A stretch of DNA of 64,000 nt from NCBI RefSeq assembly GCF_014697355.1, contig NZ_JACJRQ010000008.1:168966-232965 (forward strand), read 5' to 3'. Origin of the DNA: Nostoc calcicola FACHB-3891 (GTDB lineage Bacteria; Cyanobacteriota; Cyanobacteriia; Cyanobacteriales; Nostocaceae). The translations under genes and the position numbers were made by a program. This document shows positions 56,301-62,849 of this stretch, one piece after another. Each line of letters begins with the position of its first letter. Within the stretch, counting starts at the first letter, position 1. The notes under the pieces are model-generated. The model made no database searches, had not been told where the DNA came from, and worked only from the letters and a program-made list of their open reading frames with translations.

Positions 56301-56835
56301 ACGAACACTAATTTGTTATATAACACCCAAAAATGTATTTACTGAGGTTAACAGTACTACACTCAAAGTTATTGAAACTGGAATTTCTAATCAAGAAATG
56401 TTGTTACTTTGTGCTATCACTAATAGCTTTACGGTTGATTGGATGATACGTCAAAAAGTAACTACCACTCTCAATATGTTTTACATTTACCAACTACCCG
56501 TCCCACGTTTAACAAAAAACGATCGCTATTTCAACGACATTGTACAACGCGCTGCCAAACTCATCTGCACCACACCAGAATTTGACGAACTCGCGCAAGA
56601 AGTCGGTTTAGGTTCCCATCAACAAGGCGTTACCGACGAAACAGAACGCGCCAAACTCCGCGCCGAACTCAATGGAATGGTAGCACACCTTTACGGTTTA
56701 ACCGAAGATGAATTTAGCTACATCCTCACTACCTTTCCCATTGTGAATGCAACCGTTAAAGAAGCAGCATTAGAAGCTTACCGTAACTTTATCCCAATGT
56801 TTGCAAACTCAAAAATAGAACTTACGCAAAAGTAG
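53359..56835 (+). CDS. Eco57I-type N6-adenine DNA methylase (type IIG/DISARM-like)
   Basis: A 1158-residue DNA methyltransferase. Residues 1-320 form an unassigned N-terminal region in which I see no clear nuclease motif. The catalytic domain has FGAYYTRP (339-346), SAM motif I DPACGSGAF (406-414) and the adenine motif NPPW (661-664), followed by VIPSGIYTDLGTKQLREMLF typical of Eco57I-type enzymes. Residues about 850-1100 resemble a target-recognition domain with a C-terminal IYQLPVPRLT motif. It is the probable modification partner of the PLD-SNF2 helicase encoded in the same direction 2 kb upstream. A diverged copy of its last 25 codons lies at 57674-57750. Confidence 0.9.
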   Translation: MLLNFQRTRDLLHNFQFGDLFIEELGWSKPSTQKAVALKIENKTYKYYKIAELSGVAIFEITATDGNIPEAKVRVAIHQEISKLIAENLLIFVTEERTRSLWYWVKREGSKTYVRDHLYVKGQPGDLFLSKLGSLVIDITELEHGEPTVVEIAYKLQRGFDVEPVTKKFYKEFQEQHQKFLLFVKGIDNETDRRWYTSVILNRLMFVYFLQRKGFIDNKDLNYLQNKLEQSNQKGENHFYAEFLKALFFESFAKPEIERDLSVQELVGKVKYLNGGLFLKHHIEEKYQISIVDEAFEQVLDLFGRYSWNLDDTPEGKDDEINPDVLGYIFEKYINQKAFGAYYTRPQITEYLCDRTIHKLIVDRVNDLLSDQYKPFEDINELLIKLDTNVCRLLMEDILPNLSILDPACGSGAFLVAAMKTLIQVYSAVFGTIKLMGDDTLKNKLEDIENSHPSIPYFIKKRIVSDNLYGIDIMEEATEIAKLRLFLALVSSAHDVEELEPLPNIDFNIMAGNSLIGLIKVDDTAFDAVGNSLQGNLLQSLAADNYKKILEEKNTSIELYKKHAFLPKPLPDTDTPQDTRLIHLRKNIEQLNQKSQEKLNLLLLDEFSKRLGIKYEEVQLTGKSKKRVLKVEDIAALKPFHWGYHFDKVLERGGFDAIITNPPWEIFKPQAKEFFAQHNELVTKNKMDIKDFEKEQSKLLQNPIIASTWLEYQSQYPYVSAYYRSSEQYKNQISVVNGKKAGTDINLYKLFTEQCFNLLRSGGECGIVIPSGIYTDLGTKQLREMLFSQTKVTGLFCFENRKTIFEEVDSRFKFVVLTFVKDSTTTEFPSAFMRHDVQELQMFPSEDSLQINIGMIRKLSPDSLSVMEFKNEVDIRIAEKIGKFPLLGEKIEDKWNLVLNNEFHMTNDSHLFYQEYKPGRLPLFTGKLFNQFEQTGEKPLYWIDEKEGRKALIGRTEDKGQLMNYQGYRWVHRRIARNTDSRTLICYITPKNVFTEVNSTTLKVIETGISNQEMLLLCAITNSFTVDWMIRQKVTTTLNMFYIYQLPVPRLTKNDRYFNDIVQRAAKLICTTPEFDELAQEVGLGSHQQGVTDETERAKLRAELNGMVAHLYGLTEDEFSYILTTFPIVNATVKEAALEAYRNFIPMFANSKIELTQK

Positions 56836-57000
56836 ACGCTGTAGAAGCGATTTATGATATTACTGTATTAAAGAATCTCAATATAATCCGATAACTACCA
56901 GCAATGCCTGTCTAACCATAAATTCAAGAGCATGTTGACTTGGCGGCTCAGTGCTAACATGGCCTTCGTTGACCACAATCCTCAATTAATGGAGATACCC

Positions 57001-57231
57001 ATGAAAGAATTAATGAAACAGCCTTCATCTTGGCTACCAAATGGAATAAAACTTAATCTTTCCGATCAATTTCGCCCTTTTTCTTTTACAGAAGAATTAC
57101 AATTTCGTTTAGAAGAACTATTAGAAAAAAATAAAGAAAATTTACTCAATCCAGATGAACAAGCAGAATTAGCTGGTTTATTGGAATTAGAAAAAATCTT
57201 CAGTTTTATCAACGCTAAACTTGCTTCTTAA
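57001..57231 (+). CDS. Small protein partnered with HNH gene
   Basis: A 76-residue acidic protein from the ATG at 57001, which has GGAG 9 bases upstream; earlier in-frame ATGs at 56932, 56959 and 56989 lack this. It has an N-terminal KQPSSWLPNGIKLNL segment and a helical C-terminus (FTEELQFRLEELLEKNKENLLNPDEQAELAGLLELE). It ends 2 bases before the HNH gene, so they are coupled. By size and position it could be an antitoxin or chaperone for the HNH protein; this pairing is frequent in cyanobacterial genomes in my recollection. Function unknown. Confidence 0.75.
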   Translation: MKELMKQPSSWLPNGIKLNLSDQFRPFSFTEELQFRLEELLEKNKENLLNPDEQAELAGLLELEKIFSFINAKLAS

Positions 57232-57233
57232 TT

Positions 57234-57683
57234 GTGGTTATCAACAATTTTGTTCGTTTAAATGTCCGTAAAAGGGCAAAATACTTGTGTGAATATTGTC
57301 ACTCTCCAGAACGATCAAATGCAACACCCTTTACCATTGATCGCATTATTCCTCAATCTTTAGGAGGATCAGACGATCTCAATAATTTGGCTTTAGCTTG
57401 TCATCGTTGTAATCAAAGACGGTATAATTTTACGACGGGAATTGATCCAGAAACACAAACAGAAGTTGCATTATTTAATCCAAGAAATCAAAATTGGTCA
57501 GAGCATTTTATCTGGACAGAAAATGGATTAAAGATCATTGGCACAACTCCTATAGGTCGTGCAACTTGCACTCGTTTTGATTTTAACGATCAAGACCATG
57601 ATGATGGGTTTATTTTAAATTCCCGTCAACTGTGGTTAACAGCAGGTTGGCATCCACCTATTGGCGATCCATGTCAACAATAA
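57234..57683 (+). CDS. HNH-endonuclease-family protein with altered catalytic residue
   Basis: A 149-residue protein starting at GTG. Zinc ligands are CEYC (19-22) and CHRCN (56-60), and the HNH core is TIDRIIPQSLGG (34-45) then LNNLALAC. The position after Asp36, where the family normally has the general-base His (D-H), is Arg37; a single CAC-to-CGC change would explain it. The second half (FNPRNQNWSEHFIWTENGLKIIGTTPIGRATC) is the usual extension of this cyanobacterial HNH group. It may be catalytically impaired. It is coupled to the 76-residue gene upstream. Confidence 0.88.
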   Translation: MVINNFVRLNVRKRAKYLCEYCHSPERSNATPFTIDRIIPQSLGGSDDLNNLALACHRCNQRRYNFTTGIDPETQTEVALFNPRNQNWSEHFIWTENGLKIIGTTPIGRATCTRFDFNDQDHDDGFILNSRQLWLTAGWHPPIGDPCQQ

Positions 57684-57750
57684 AAGAAGCAACATTGTCA
57701 GCTTACCGTAACTTTATCCCAATGTTTGGAAACTCAGAATTAGTCTATAG
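57674..57750 (+). pseudogene. Remnant of a methylase C-terminus
   Basis: Read from 57674 this gives STIKEATLSAYRNFIPMFGNSELVY, matching the end of the methylase at 53359-56835 (ATVKEAALEAYRNFIPMFANSKIEL). A central stretch of 28 bases is identical and the flanks differ at several positions. It begins inside the last codons of the HNH gene in another frame. It is either the far end of a methylase gene interrupted by the HNH pair or the relic of a second methylase gene. Confidence 0.85.
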
Positions 57751-58132
57751 TTAGTCTCTCGTCCCTATGCAAAGCATAAAAACTAGGATTACTAACAGCG
57801 TGACAAATATCTGTAACTATGAATACAAACTGAATTGTTACATTACAGTTTGAAATATATTTATTGCCTCTATCTCAACAAAGACAAAACATATTATTTG
57901 TGATTTTCCAAAATTCTTAATTTTAAATTTATAATTGGGAATTTTTTTTTGGTGCAGATTAAAAAAATGAATTTCTTAATAATTTATTTTAAATTCACCA
58001 AAGATATTGACTAGCATTAACTTCCGTTAAAATTGAAATGCTGCTATAAATACAAAAATGTATTGAAATAAGGTGTAATAAATTACTATATAAAAAATCC
58101 GGCAGCATTTACCTAGTCGTAATTTTAAAACC
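57751..58132. other. AT-rich leader of the GAF gene
   Basis: About 380 very AT-rich bases following the methylase remnant. No frame, repeat array or strong terminator is seen. It presumably holds the promoter of the cyanobacteriochrome gene. Confidence 0.5.
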
Positions 58133-58669
58133 GTGCAAATTCATCCTCACTCCGAATTTAACCATAGCCGCGATCGCCGTGAACAGGGTTTGCAAAAATT
58201 GCTCGATCGCCTTGTGAAAAAGATACAGCGGGATGAGTTAGTCCGGCAAACAACGAATCAACTCAGAGAATCGCTTCAGGTCGATCGCGTGGTGTTGTAT
58301 TATTTTTACGGGCAGTGGCAAGGACAAGTAACTTTTGAATCTCTCAGTTGTCCAGAATTATCAATACTGGGTTCCACTGGCCCTGATGATTGTTTTAACA
58401 ATGAGTATGCTGCTTTATACTTAGCAGGACGGGTAAAGGCGATCGCTGATATTGAATTAGAGCCAATCCAACCTTGTCACCGAGATTTTCTCCGCACTAT
58501 GCAAGTCCGCGCCAACCTTGTCGTACCAATTTTAATATCTAGAGGATTATGGGGATTGTTAGTAGCACATCACTGTCAAGCGCCTCATTATTGGTCACCA
58601 TTAGATATAGAAATGATGCAAACAGCAGCCCAAACTCTGGCAACAGACGATAATATTCTCGAAAGTTAA
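58133..58669 (+). CDS. Stand-alone DXCF-type cyanobacteriochrome GAF protein
   Basis: A 178-residue protein (GTG start) that is a single GAF domain after a 30-residue helical N-terminus. It has the bilin-binding Cys115-His116 in QPCHRDFLRTMQVRANLVVPI and the second-cysteine motif Asp85-Asp86-Cys87-Phe88 (DXCF). GLLVAHHCQAPHYWSPLDIEMM completes the fold. DXCF cyanobacteriochromes attach phycoviolobilin or phycocyanobilin and switch usually between violet/blue and green or similar states. There is no kinase, GGDEF or MCP domain on this protein and none next to it, so output is by an unknown partner. Confidence 0.9.
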   Translation: MQIHPHSEFNHSRDRREQGLQKLLDRLVKKIQRDELVRQTTNQLRESLQVDRVVLYYFYGQWQGQVTFESLSCPELSILGSTGPDDCFNNEYAALYLAGRVKAIADIELEPIQPCHRDFLRTMQVRANLVVPILISRGLWGLLVAHHCQAPHYWSPLDIEMMQTAAQTLATDDNILES

Positions 58670-58751
58670 GCTACTGTACATTGAAATCGCGTACAGTTAA
58701 ATAGCAAAGATACTCGCTAGCACTGATTCTTCTAAATAAGGAGAAAAAACT

Positions 58752-59141
58752 GTGAAATTTGGTTACACGGTCATCTGGGTAGACGATGTAGTTAAAACTG
58801 TTGAGTTTTACGAAAAAGCATTTGGTTTGGTTCGTCGCACCCTCCAAGATCATGGACAGTTTATCTCAGCTGAAATCGAAACCGGAAACACCACATTGGC
58901 TTTTTCCTCCACTAGCGAAGCACAGAAATTATTTCCTGGTGGCTTTCATCCCAACGACGCTACACAACCACCGACATTAATCCAAATCTCATTCATCACT
59001 CCTGATGTAGGCGGCGCTTACATGAGAGCCATAGGAGCTGGTGCAAAACCCTTAGATGCCCCTAAATGTCAGCCTGGGGGACAAACAATTGCTCGCGTCC
59101 GCGATATCAATGGCGTGCTGGTGTCCTTGGTGAGTGGTTAG
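58752..59141 (+). CDS. VOC-family (glyoxalase/dioxygenase-like) protein
   Basis: A 129-residue protein with two beta-alpha-beta-beta-beta modules: FGYTVIWVDDVVKTVEFYEKAFGLVRR at the start and PPTLIQISFITPDVGGAYMRAIGAGAKPLDAP in the second half. GQTIARVRDINGVLVSLVSG is the common ending. Metal ligands cannot be fixed with confidence (an HG near residue 34 and a late Asp/Glu are candidates). GTG start with GGAG 9-12 bases upstream. Substrate unknown. Confidence 0.85.
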   Translation: MKFGYTVIWVDDVVKTVEFYEKAFGLVRRTLQDHGQFISAEIETGNTTLAFSSTSEAQKLFPGGFHPNDATQPPTLIQISFITPDVGGAYMRAIGAGAKPLDAPKCQPGGQTIARVRDINGVLVSLVSG

Positions 59142-59170
59142 TGGCGATCCTCGCTGCCTTGAATTTTCAT

Positions 59171-59261
59171 TAGACCTCTTGCATAAATATTTTTTTATCT
59201 CACGCAGAGGCGCAGAGGCGCAGAGAAGAGAACGCAAAAAAAGACTTTTGCAAGAGGTCTA
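59171..59261. repeat. MITE-like element (copy C), uninterrupted
   Basis: 91 bases with exact inverted ends TAGACCTCTTGCA / TGCAAGAGGTCTA. The interior CTCACGCAGAGGCGCAGAGG...GAGAAGAGAACGC is the reverse complement of the flanks of copy A (9702-9849), showing what that element looked like before the second repeat entered it. Confidence 0.9.
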
Positions 59262-59326
59262 TTGATTAGGGCATCAAACAAGCAAAGCTATAATTGCCGT
59301 AGCCTCTAGCTACCTTGCATACCTCT

Positions 59327-59614
59327 ATGACCCACCTTCTGACACTCGAACTCAACGATCGCATTTTCACCGCCATTCAGCGAGAAGCCCAGGCCGTTGG
59401 CATTCCTCCCGAACGCCTAGCTGCAACATTATTAGAGCAACGGTTTGGTCAAGTTTTTAAATTGTCGTTATCTGAATCAGAAAAAGAGATAGCACGAGCC
59501 AGATTTGAGCGCCATTTTGGGGCACTAAATCTCGAACACACCATTGATCTGAACAATGAGAGCATTGATGTAGATTTGCTTAAAGAGTATGCCAGTAATC
59601 ACGAGGAGAGTTAA
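59327..59614 (+). CDS. Antitoxin-like protein upstream of PIN toxin
   Basis: A 95-residue acidic protein from the ATG at 59327 (a TTG at 59315 is in frame). Its N-terminus, LLTLELNDRIFTAIQREAQAVGIPPERLAATLLEQRFG, looks like a ribbon-helix-helix DNA-binding segment, and the C-terminus is acidic and probably wraps the toxin. Its stop codon shares one base with the start of the PIN gene (TAATG), a translationally coupled VapBC-like order. Family not recognised by name. Confidence 0.75.
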   Translation: MTHLLTLELNDRIFTAIQREAQAVGIPPERLAATLLEQRFGQVFKLSLSESEKEIARARFERHFGALNLEHTIDLNNESIDVDLLKEYASNHEES

Positions 59615-60015
59615 TGCTCCTTGATACCTCTGGCTTACTTTGTCTGCATTATCCGACTGAGCCTTTGCACACTCAAGCTACTGCTGCTTATAAGAGAGCA
59701 ACAATCCGATTAACCCACAGCTATGTGATTGCTGAGTACGTTGCCTTAGCCACTGCAAGGAGCTTTCCGCGTTCATCTGTCCTTGCTTTTGTAGTTGACT
59801 TGCTGGATAACCCAGACATAGAAATGGTTTGGGTGGATGAGTCATTACACCGGGCAGCAGTCGATCTCCTAATGCAGCGGCAGGATAAAACTTACTCTCT
59901 ATGCGATGCGATGAGCTTTGTACTGATGCGCCAGCGCAAAATTACAGAGGCATTGTCTACCGATCGCCACTTCGAGCAAGAAGGGTTTATCCGCTTACTA
60001 AGACCAGCAGTCTAA
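59614..60015 (+). CDS. PIN-domain RNase toxin (VapC-like)
   Basis: A 133-residue PIN domain. The acidic active site is complete: Asp4 in MLLDTSGLL, Glu41 in IAEYVALA, Asp98 in SLCDAMSFVLM and Asp117 in LSTDRHFEQEGF. VapC-type toxins cut specific tRNAs or rRNA in the cytoplasm. It is coupled by a one-base overlap to the antitoxin-like gene and followed, 7 bases after its stop, by the HEPN/LOTUS-like gene. Confidence 0.92.
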   Translation: MLLDTSGLLCLHYPTEPLHTQATAAYKRATIRLTHSYVIAEYVALATARSFPRSSVLAFVVDLLDNPDIEMVWVDESLHRAAVDLLMQRQDKTYSLCDAMSFVLMRQRKITEALSTDRHFEQEGFIRLLRPAV

Positions 60016-60022
60016 CACGACA

Positions 60023-60871
60023 ATGAAAAGTGAGCTTCCAGAGTTAGTGAATGAAGTCCTAAGAAAAATAGGACGAAATATATTGATGTTTCAGCAAATC
60101 GAGAAAGGCTTGAAAGTGCTTCTTCCGTTTATACACCCAGATGGTAGTGCAAAGGGTATCGATAGCTTTTGGAGGTACAAACAAGCAGCTAAATCGAAGA
60201 CTCTAGGGCATTTAATAAATGCCTTTCTTGACTCTGCGGATTATAAAATTATTGAGTCTGTGAATTATCAGATTATTCAGTCTGTAGATGATAAGGCTGA
60301 GTACTTTGTCGGTAAATTAAGAGAGATGGTTGCCGAGCGCAACAAATTAGTTCATCACTTTGGTGGCTCGGAAGGTTTGAATATATTAAGCACCGAAGAA
60401 GGATGTAGAACTTGCATTACTTCCCTAGAATCTCAGTACCAAGAGGTAAATTTATTCTATAAAGACATAACACTATTTGTATTTACTGTGGTTGCTTTTC
60501 TTCGAGAGAATTCCTCTGAATCTAACCCCAAAATAGAGCTTTTATATGAGCAACTCAAGGCAGAGATTATTTATTCTGGTGTTGAGTATATAAATTTCAT
60601 CAATCCCTCTGAGACAATATGGGAAAATACAAAAATTGTAAAATTACTGCGTTTAGCGGAAACAAATACAGACAAAATCGGTGATATGACTTCGCTAGCA
60701 AGAGCAGGGGAATTTATTAAGAGCCAAGACCCTGACTGTACACCTAAGAAGTATGGAATTAAGACACTAAAAGGTGTTTTAAAAGCTTGTGGTTTATTTG
60801 AAATTACCGAAAGTCAAAACGGTGAGCATAATAGCGTATTGATTTTATATAAAAGTAAACTTACGCACTAA
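60023..60871 (+). CDS. HEPN-like plus OST-HTH/LOTUS-like domain protein
   Basis: A 282-residue, mostly helical protein of no named family that I recognise. Residues about 10-165 contain VAERNKLVHHFGG with Arg106 and His111 spaced R-x4-H, the HEPN RNase motif, at the end of a long helix. Residues about 222-278 (MTSLARAGEFIKSQDPDCTP...YGIKTLKGVLKACGLFEI) read like an OST-HTH/LOTUS RNA-binding domain, with the conserved YG-x3-L-x-x-L turn. It follows the PIN gene by 7 bases and so may be a third component of that toxin system. Domain calls are by eye. Confidence 0.7.
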   Translation: MKSELPELVNEVLRKIGRNILMFQQIEKGLKVLLPFIHPDGSAKGIDSFWRYKQAAKSKTLGHLINAFLDSADYKIIESVNYQIIQSVDDKAEYFVGKLREMVAERNKLVHHFGGSEGLNILSTEEGCRTCITSLESQYQEVNLFYKDITLFVFTVVAFLRENSSESNPKIELLYEQLKAEIIYSGVEYINFINPSETIWENTKIVKLLRLAETNTDKIGDMTSLARAGEFIKSQDPDCTPKKYGIKTLKGVLKACGLFEITESQNGEHNSVLILYKSKLTH

Positions 60872-60972
60872 CAAATAGCTGCAATAAATAACATTTCAAT
60901 TTTTAAACTTCGGTTAAATTGATTGTGTTGTTGGCAAGTATTTATTTTCTTTAATCCTCAATATCAAATTTT

Positions 60973-62223
60973 ATGGATTCCAATCCAGAATTGTGTCAAG
61001 CGATCGCCAATCATATTACCACCAGTCCCCAGCAGCGAATTACTTTCGCCGAATTCATGGACATGGCGCTATACCACCCTGAACACGGTTACTATTCCAG
61101 CGATGCAGTCAAAATTGGCTTTCAAGGTGGTGATTTTTTCACTTCTCCCAACCTCACCTCTGATTTTGGCGAGTTACTTGCAGAACAATTTTTGCAAATG
61201 TGGGAAATTTTAGGGCAACCTGTAACCTTTTCTCTGGTAGAAATGGGAGCAGGTCAAGGATTGTTGGCATTACATATCCTCAAGTATTATCAGCTACACT
61301 ACCCCGATTTTTTTGCCGCCCTGGAGTATTTGATTATTGAAAAGTCGCCAACTTTAAGGCAAGAACAGCAACAACGCTTACAAGATTTGCCCGTGCGTTG
61401 GTGCAATCTAGAGGATATCCCATCAAATGCGATCGCTGGCTGTTTTTTTTCCAATGAGTTAGTCGATGCCTTGCCAGTCCATCAATTTACCCTGGAAACA
61501 GGGGAACTACGAGAAATTTATGTGACAACACCACAGAACCTAACCCCCCAACCCCCTTCCCTAGAAGGGAAGGGGGAGTCTTTCTCCCCTCCCCTCATAG
61601 GGGAGGGGTTGGGGGAGAGGTCAAATTTTACATTTATCGAAATCCCAGCAGAACCTTCCACGCCGCACCTAGCCGAGTATTTCGACTTAGTGGGAATCGA
61701 TTTAGCTTCAGGTGCATACCCAGATGGTTACCGCAGTGAAATTAATTTAGCTGCTCTAAACTGGTTGAGTATAGTAGCAGACCGCTTGCAGCGCGGTTAT
61801 GTGCTAACAATTGATTATGGCTACCCTGCTACTCGTTACTACAATCCCAGGCGATCGCAAGGAACGTTACAGTGCTATTATCAACATCGTTTCCATGACA
61901 ACCCTTATATCAATATCGGACGACAAGATATCACTGCCCATGTTGACTTTACAGCTTTGGAACGCTGGGGCGATCGCTGTGGTTTAGAAAACGTTGGTTT
62001 TATCCAGCAAGGACTATTTTTGATGGCATTGGGATTAGGGGAACGGATTTCTGGTATTTCCTATCAAAAGCAACCCCTCTCGCAATTACTACAACGACGG
62101 GACGCACTACACCAGCTTTTAGATCCCACAGGATTGGGTGGTTTTGGAGTCTTAATTCAGAGCAAAAATCTGGAAAAAACAGAAATTTCTCAACCATTAA
62201 AGGGATTGACCCTGCCAGAGTAA
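60973..62223 (+). CDS. MidA/NDUFAF7-like SAM-dependent methyltransferase with repeat insert
   Basis: A 416-residue member of the DUF185 family; the mitochondrial member NDUFAF7 methylates an arginine in a complex I subunit. GGDFFTSP (52-59) and SAM motif EMGAGQG (90-96) are clear, as are FFSNELVDALPVHQF and DYGYPATRYYNPRRSQGTLQCYYQHRF (split family motifs). Residues about 189-217 (LTPQPPSLEGKGE...GEGLGERS) are a translated dispersed repeat, the same one found in the helicase gene. A role in NDH-1 assembly is an inference from the eukaryotic homologue. ATG start. Confidence 0.88.
   Translation: MDSNPELCQAIANHITTSPQQRITFAEFMDMALYHPEHGYYSSDAVKIGFQGGDFFTSPNLTSDFGELLAEQFLQMWEILGQPVTFSLVEMGAGQGLLALHILKYYQLHYPDFFAALEYLIIEKSPTLRQEQQQRLQDLPVRWCNLEDIPSNAIAGCFFSNELVDALPVHQFTLETGELREIYVTTPQNLTPQPPSLEGKGESFSPPLIGEGLGERSNFTFIEIPAEPSTPHLAEYFDLVGIDLASGAYPDGYRSEINLAALNWLSIVADRLQRGYVLTIDYGYPATRYYNPRRSQGTLQCYYQHRFHDNPYINIGRQDITAHVDFTALERWGDRCGLENVGFIQQGLFLMALGLGERISGISYQKQPLSQLLQRRDALHQLLDPTGLGGFGVLIQSKNLEKTEISQPLKGLTLPE
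61539..61620. repeat. CCTAACCCCCCAACCC repeat translated inside the MidA-like gene
   Basis: Opens with the same 24 bases as 49865-49888 and ends GAGGGGTTGGGGGAGAGGTC, so the ends are inverted relative to one another. It preserves the reading frame. Confidence 0.9.
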
Positions 62224-62353
62224 ACCTAAATGTAAAAGCGATTGGGGATTGGTTAAAAAGTTAAAACTCTATTTAAGAATGCAGTATTAGTTTGATTTGG
62301 ACTAGCATAACAGTGATTAGTGTAAAGTTAAACACAATTGGAAAGTAATAATT

Positions 62354-62449
62354 ATGTCAGCCCATGACCTATTAATGTTAGTAACACTACTTACCCCAGG
62401 TATTTTGCTTTCAGTTTTGATTATGCTGACTTTTGCCGCTGGTGGTTAA
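62354..62449 (+). CDS. 31-residue single-helix hydrophobic peptide
   Basis: An ATG-to-TAA frame of 31 residues, below usual gene-calling limits: MSAHDLLMLVTLLTPGILL, then SVLIMLTFAAGG. It has one membrane helix (about 6-28), a polar N-terminus and Gly-Gly end, like the tiny subunits of cyanobacterial photosynthetic and NDH complexes. I cannot name it. It stands alone, 130 bases after the MidA-like gene and with its own AT-rich upstream region. The regular helix and clean start and stop favour a real gene. Confidence 0.6.
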   Translation: MSAHDLLMLVTLLTPGILLSVLIMLTFAAGG

Positions 62450-62849
62450 CGATGGAGTAGGGAGTAGGGAAGAGGGAGTAGGGAAACCCCTGGCAAGAAA
62501 ACAGGGGATTTGATATTGACCGATTGTGTGTCGGTACTGCGTGCTTCTTTTCACAATTTTTTCTCTTCTTTTCCTCCTTTTAGGGGGAGGCTTCAAGCCA
62601 TAAGGGAGTAGGGTATTTTCAATATCCTCCCTACTCCCCACTCCCTACTCCCTGTTTTGGTGAAGTAATCAGTTACTGATAATACTGCTTGTACCATTTT
62701 CAATAACTGGGTAGACACTGCCAAAGTCCTAAAATAAAGGCAGTGTCCGCCCAAAAAAATTGCCATCGAGTGACTGATGCAAGATGTCAAAATAGATACG
62801 CAGATTTTACGAAGGACTACGCCTACGCTGTACCAAAGGAACATAAAAA
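62450..62849. other. Repeat-rich gap before the dehydrogenase gene
   Basis: GGGAGTAGGGA tandem units at 62456-62485 and their inverse (CCCTACTCCC) at 62625-62652 could pair. A hairpin ACACTGCC (62715-62722) / GGCAGTGT (62739-62746) is followed by CCGCCCAAAAAAATT. A dispersed repeat with ACTACGCCTACGCTGTACC lies at about 62816-62834. No gene apart from the short peptide to the left. Confidence 0.55.
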
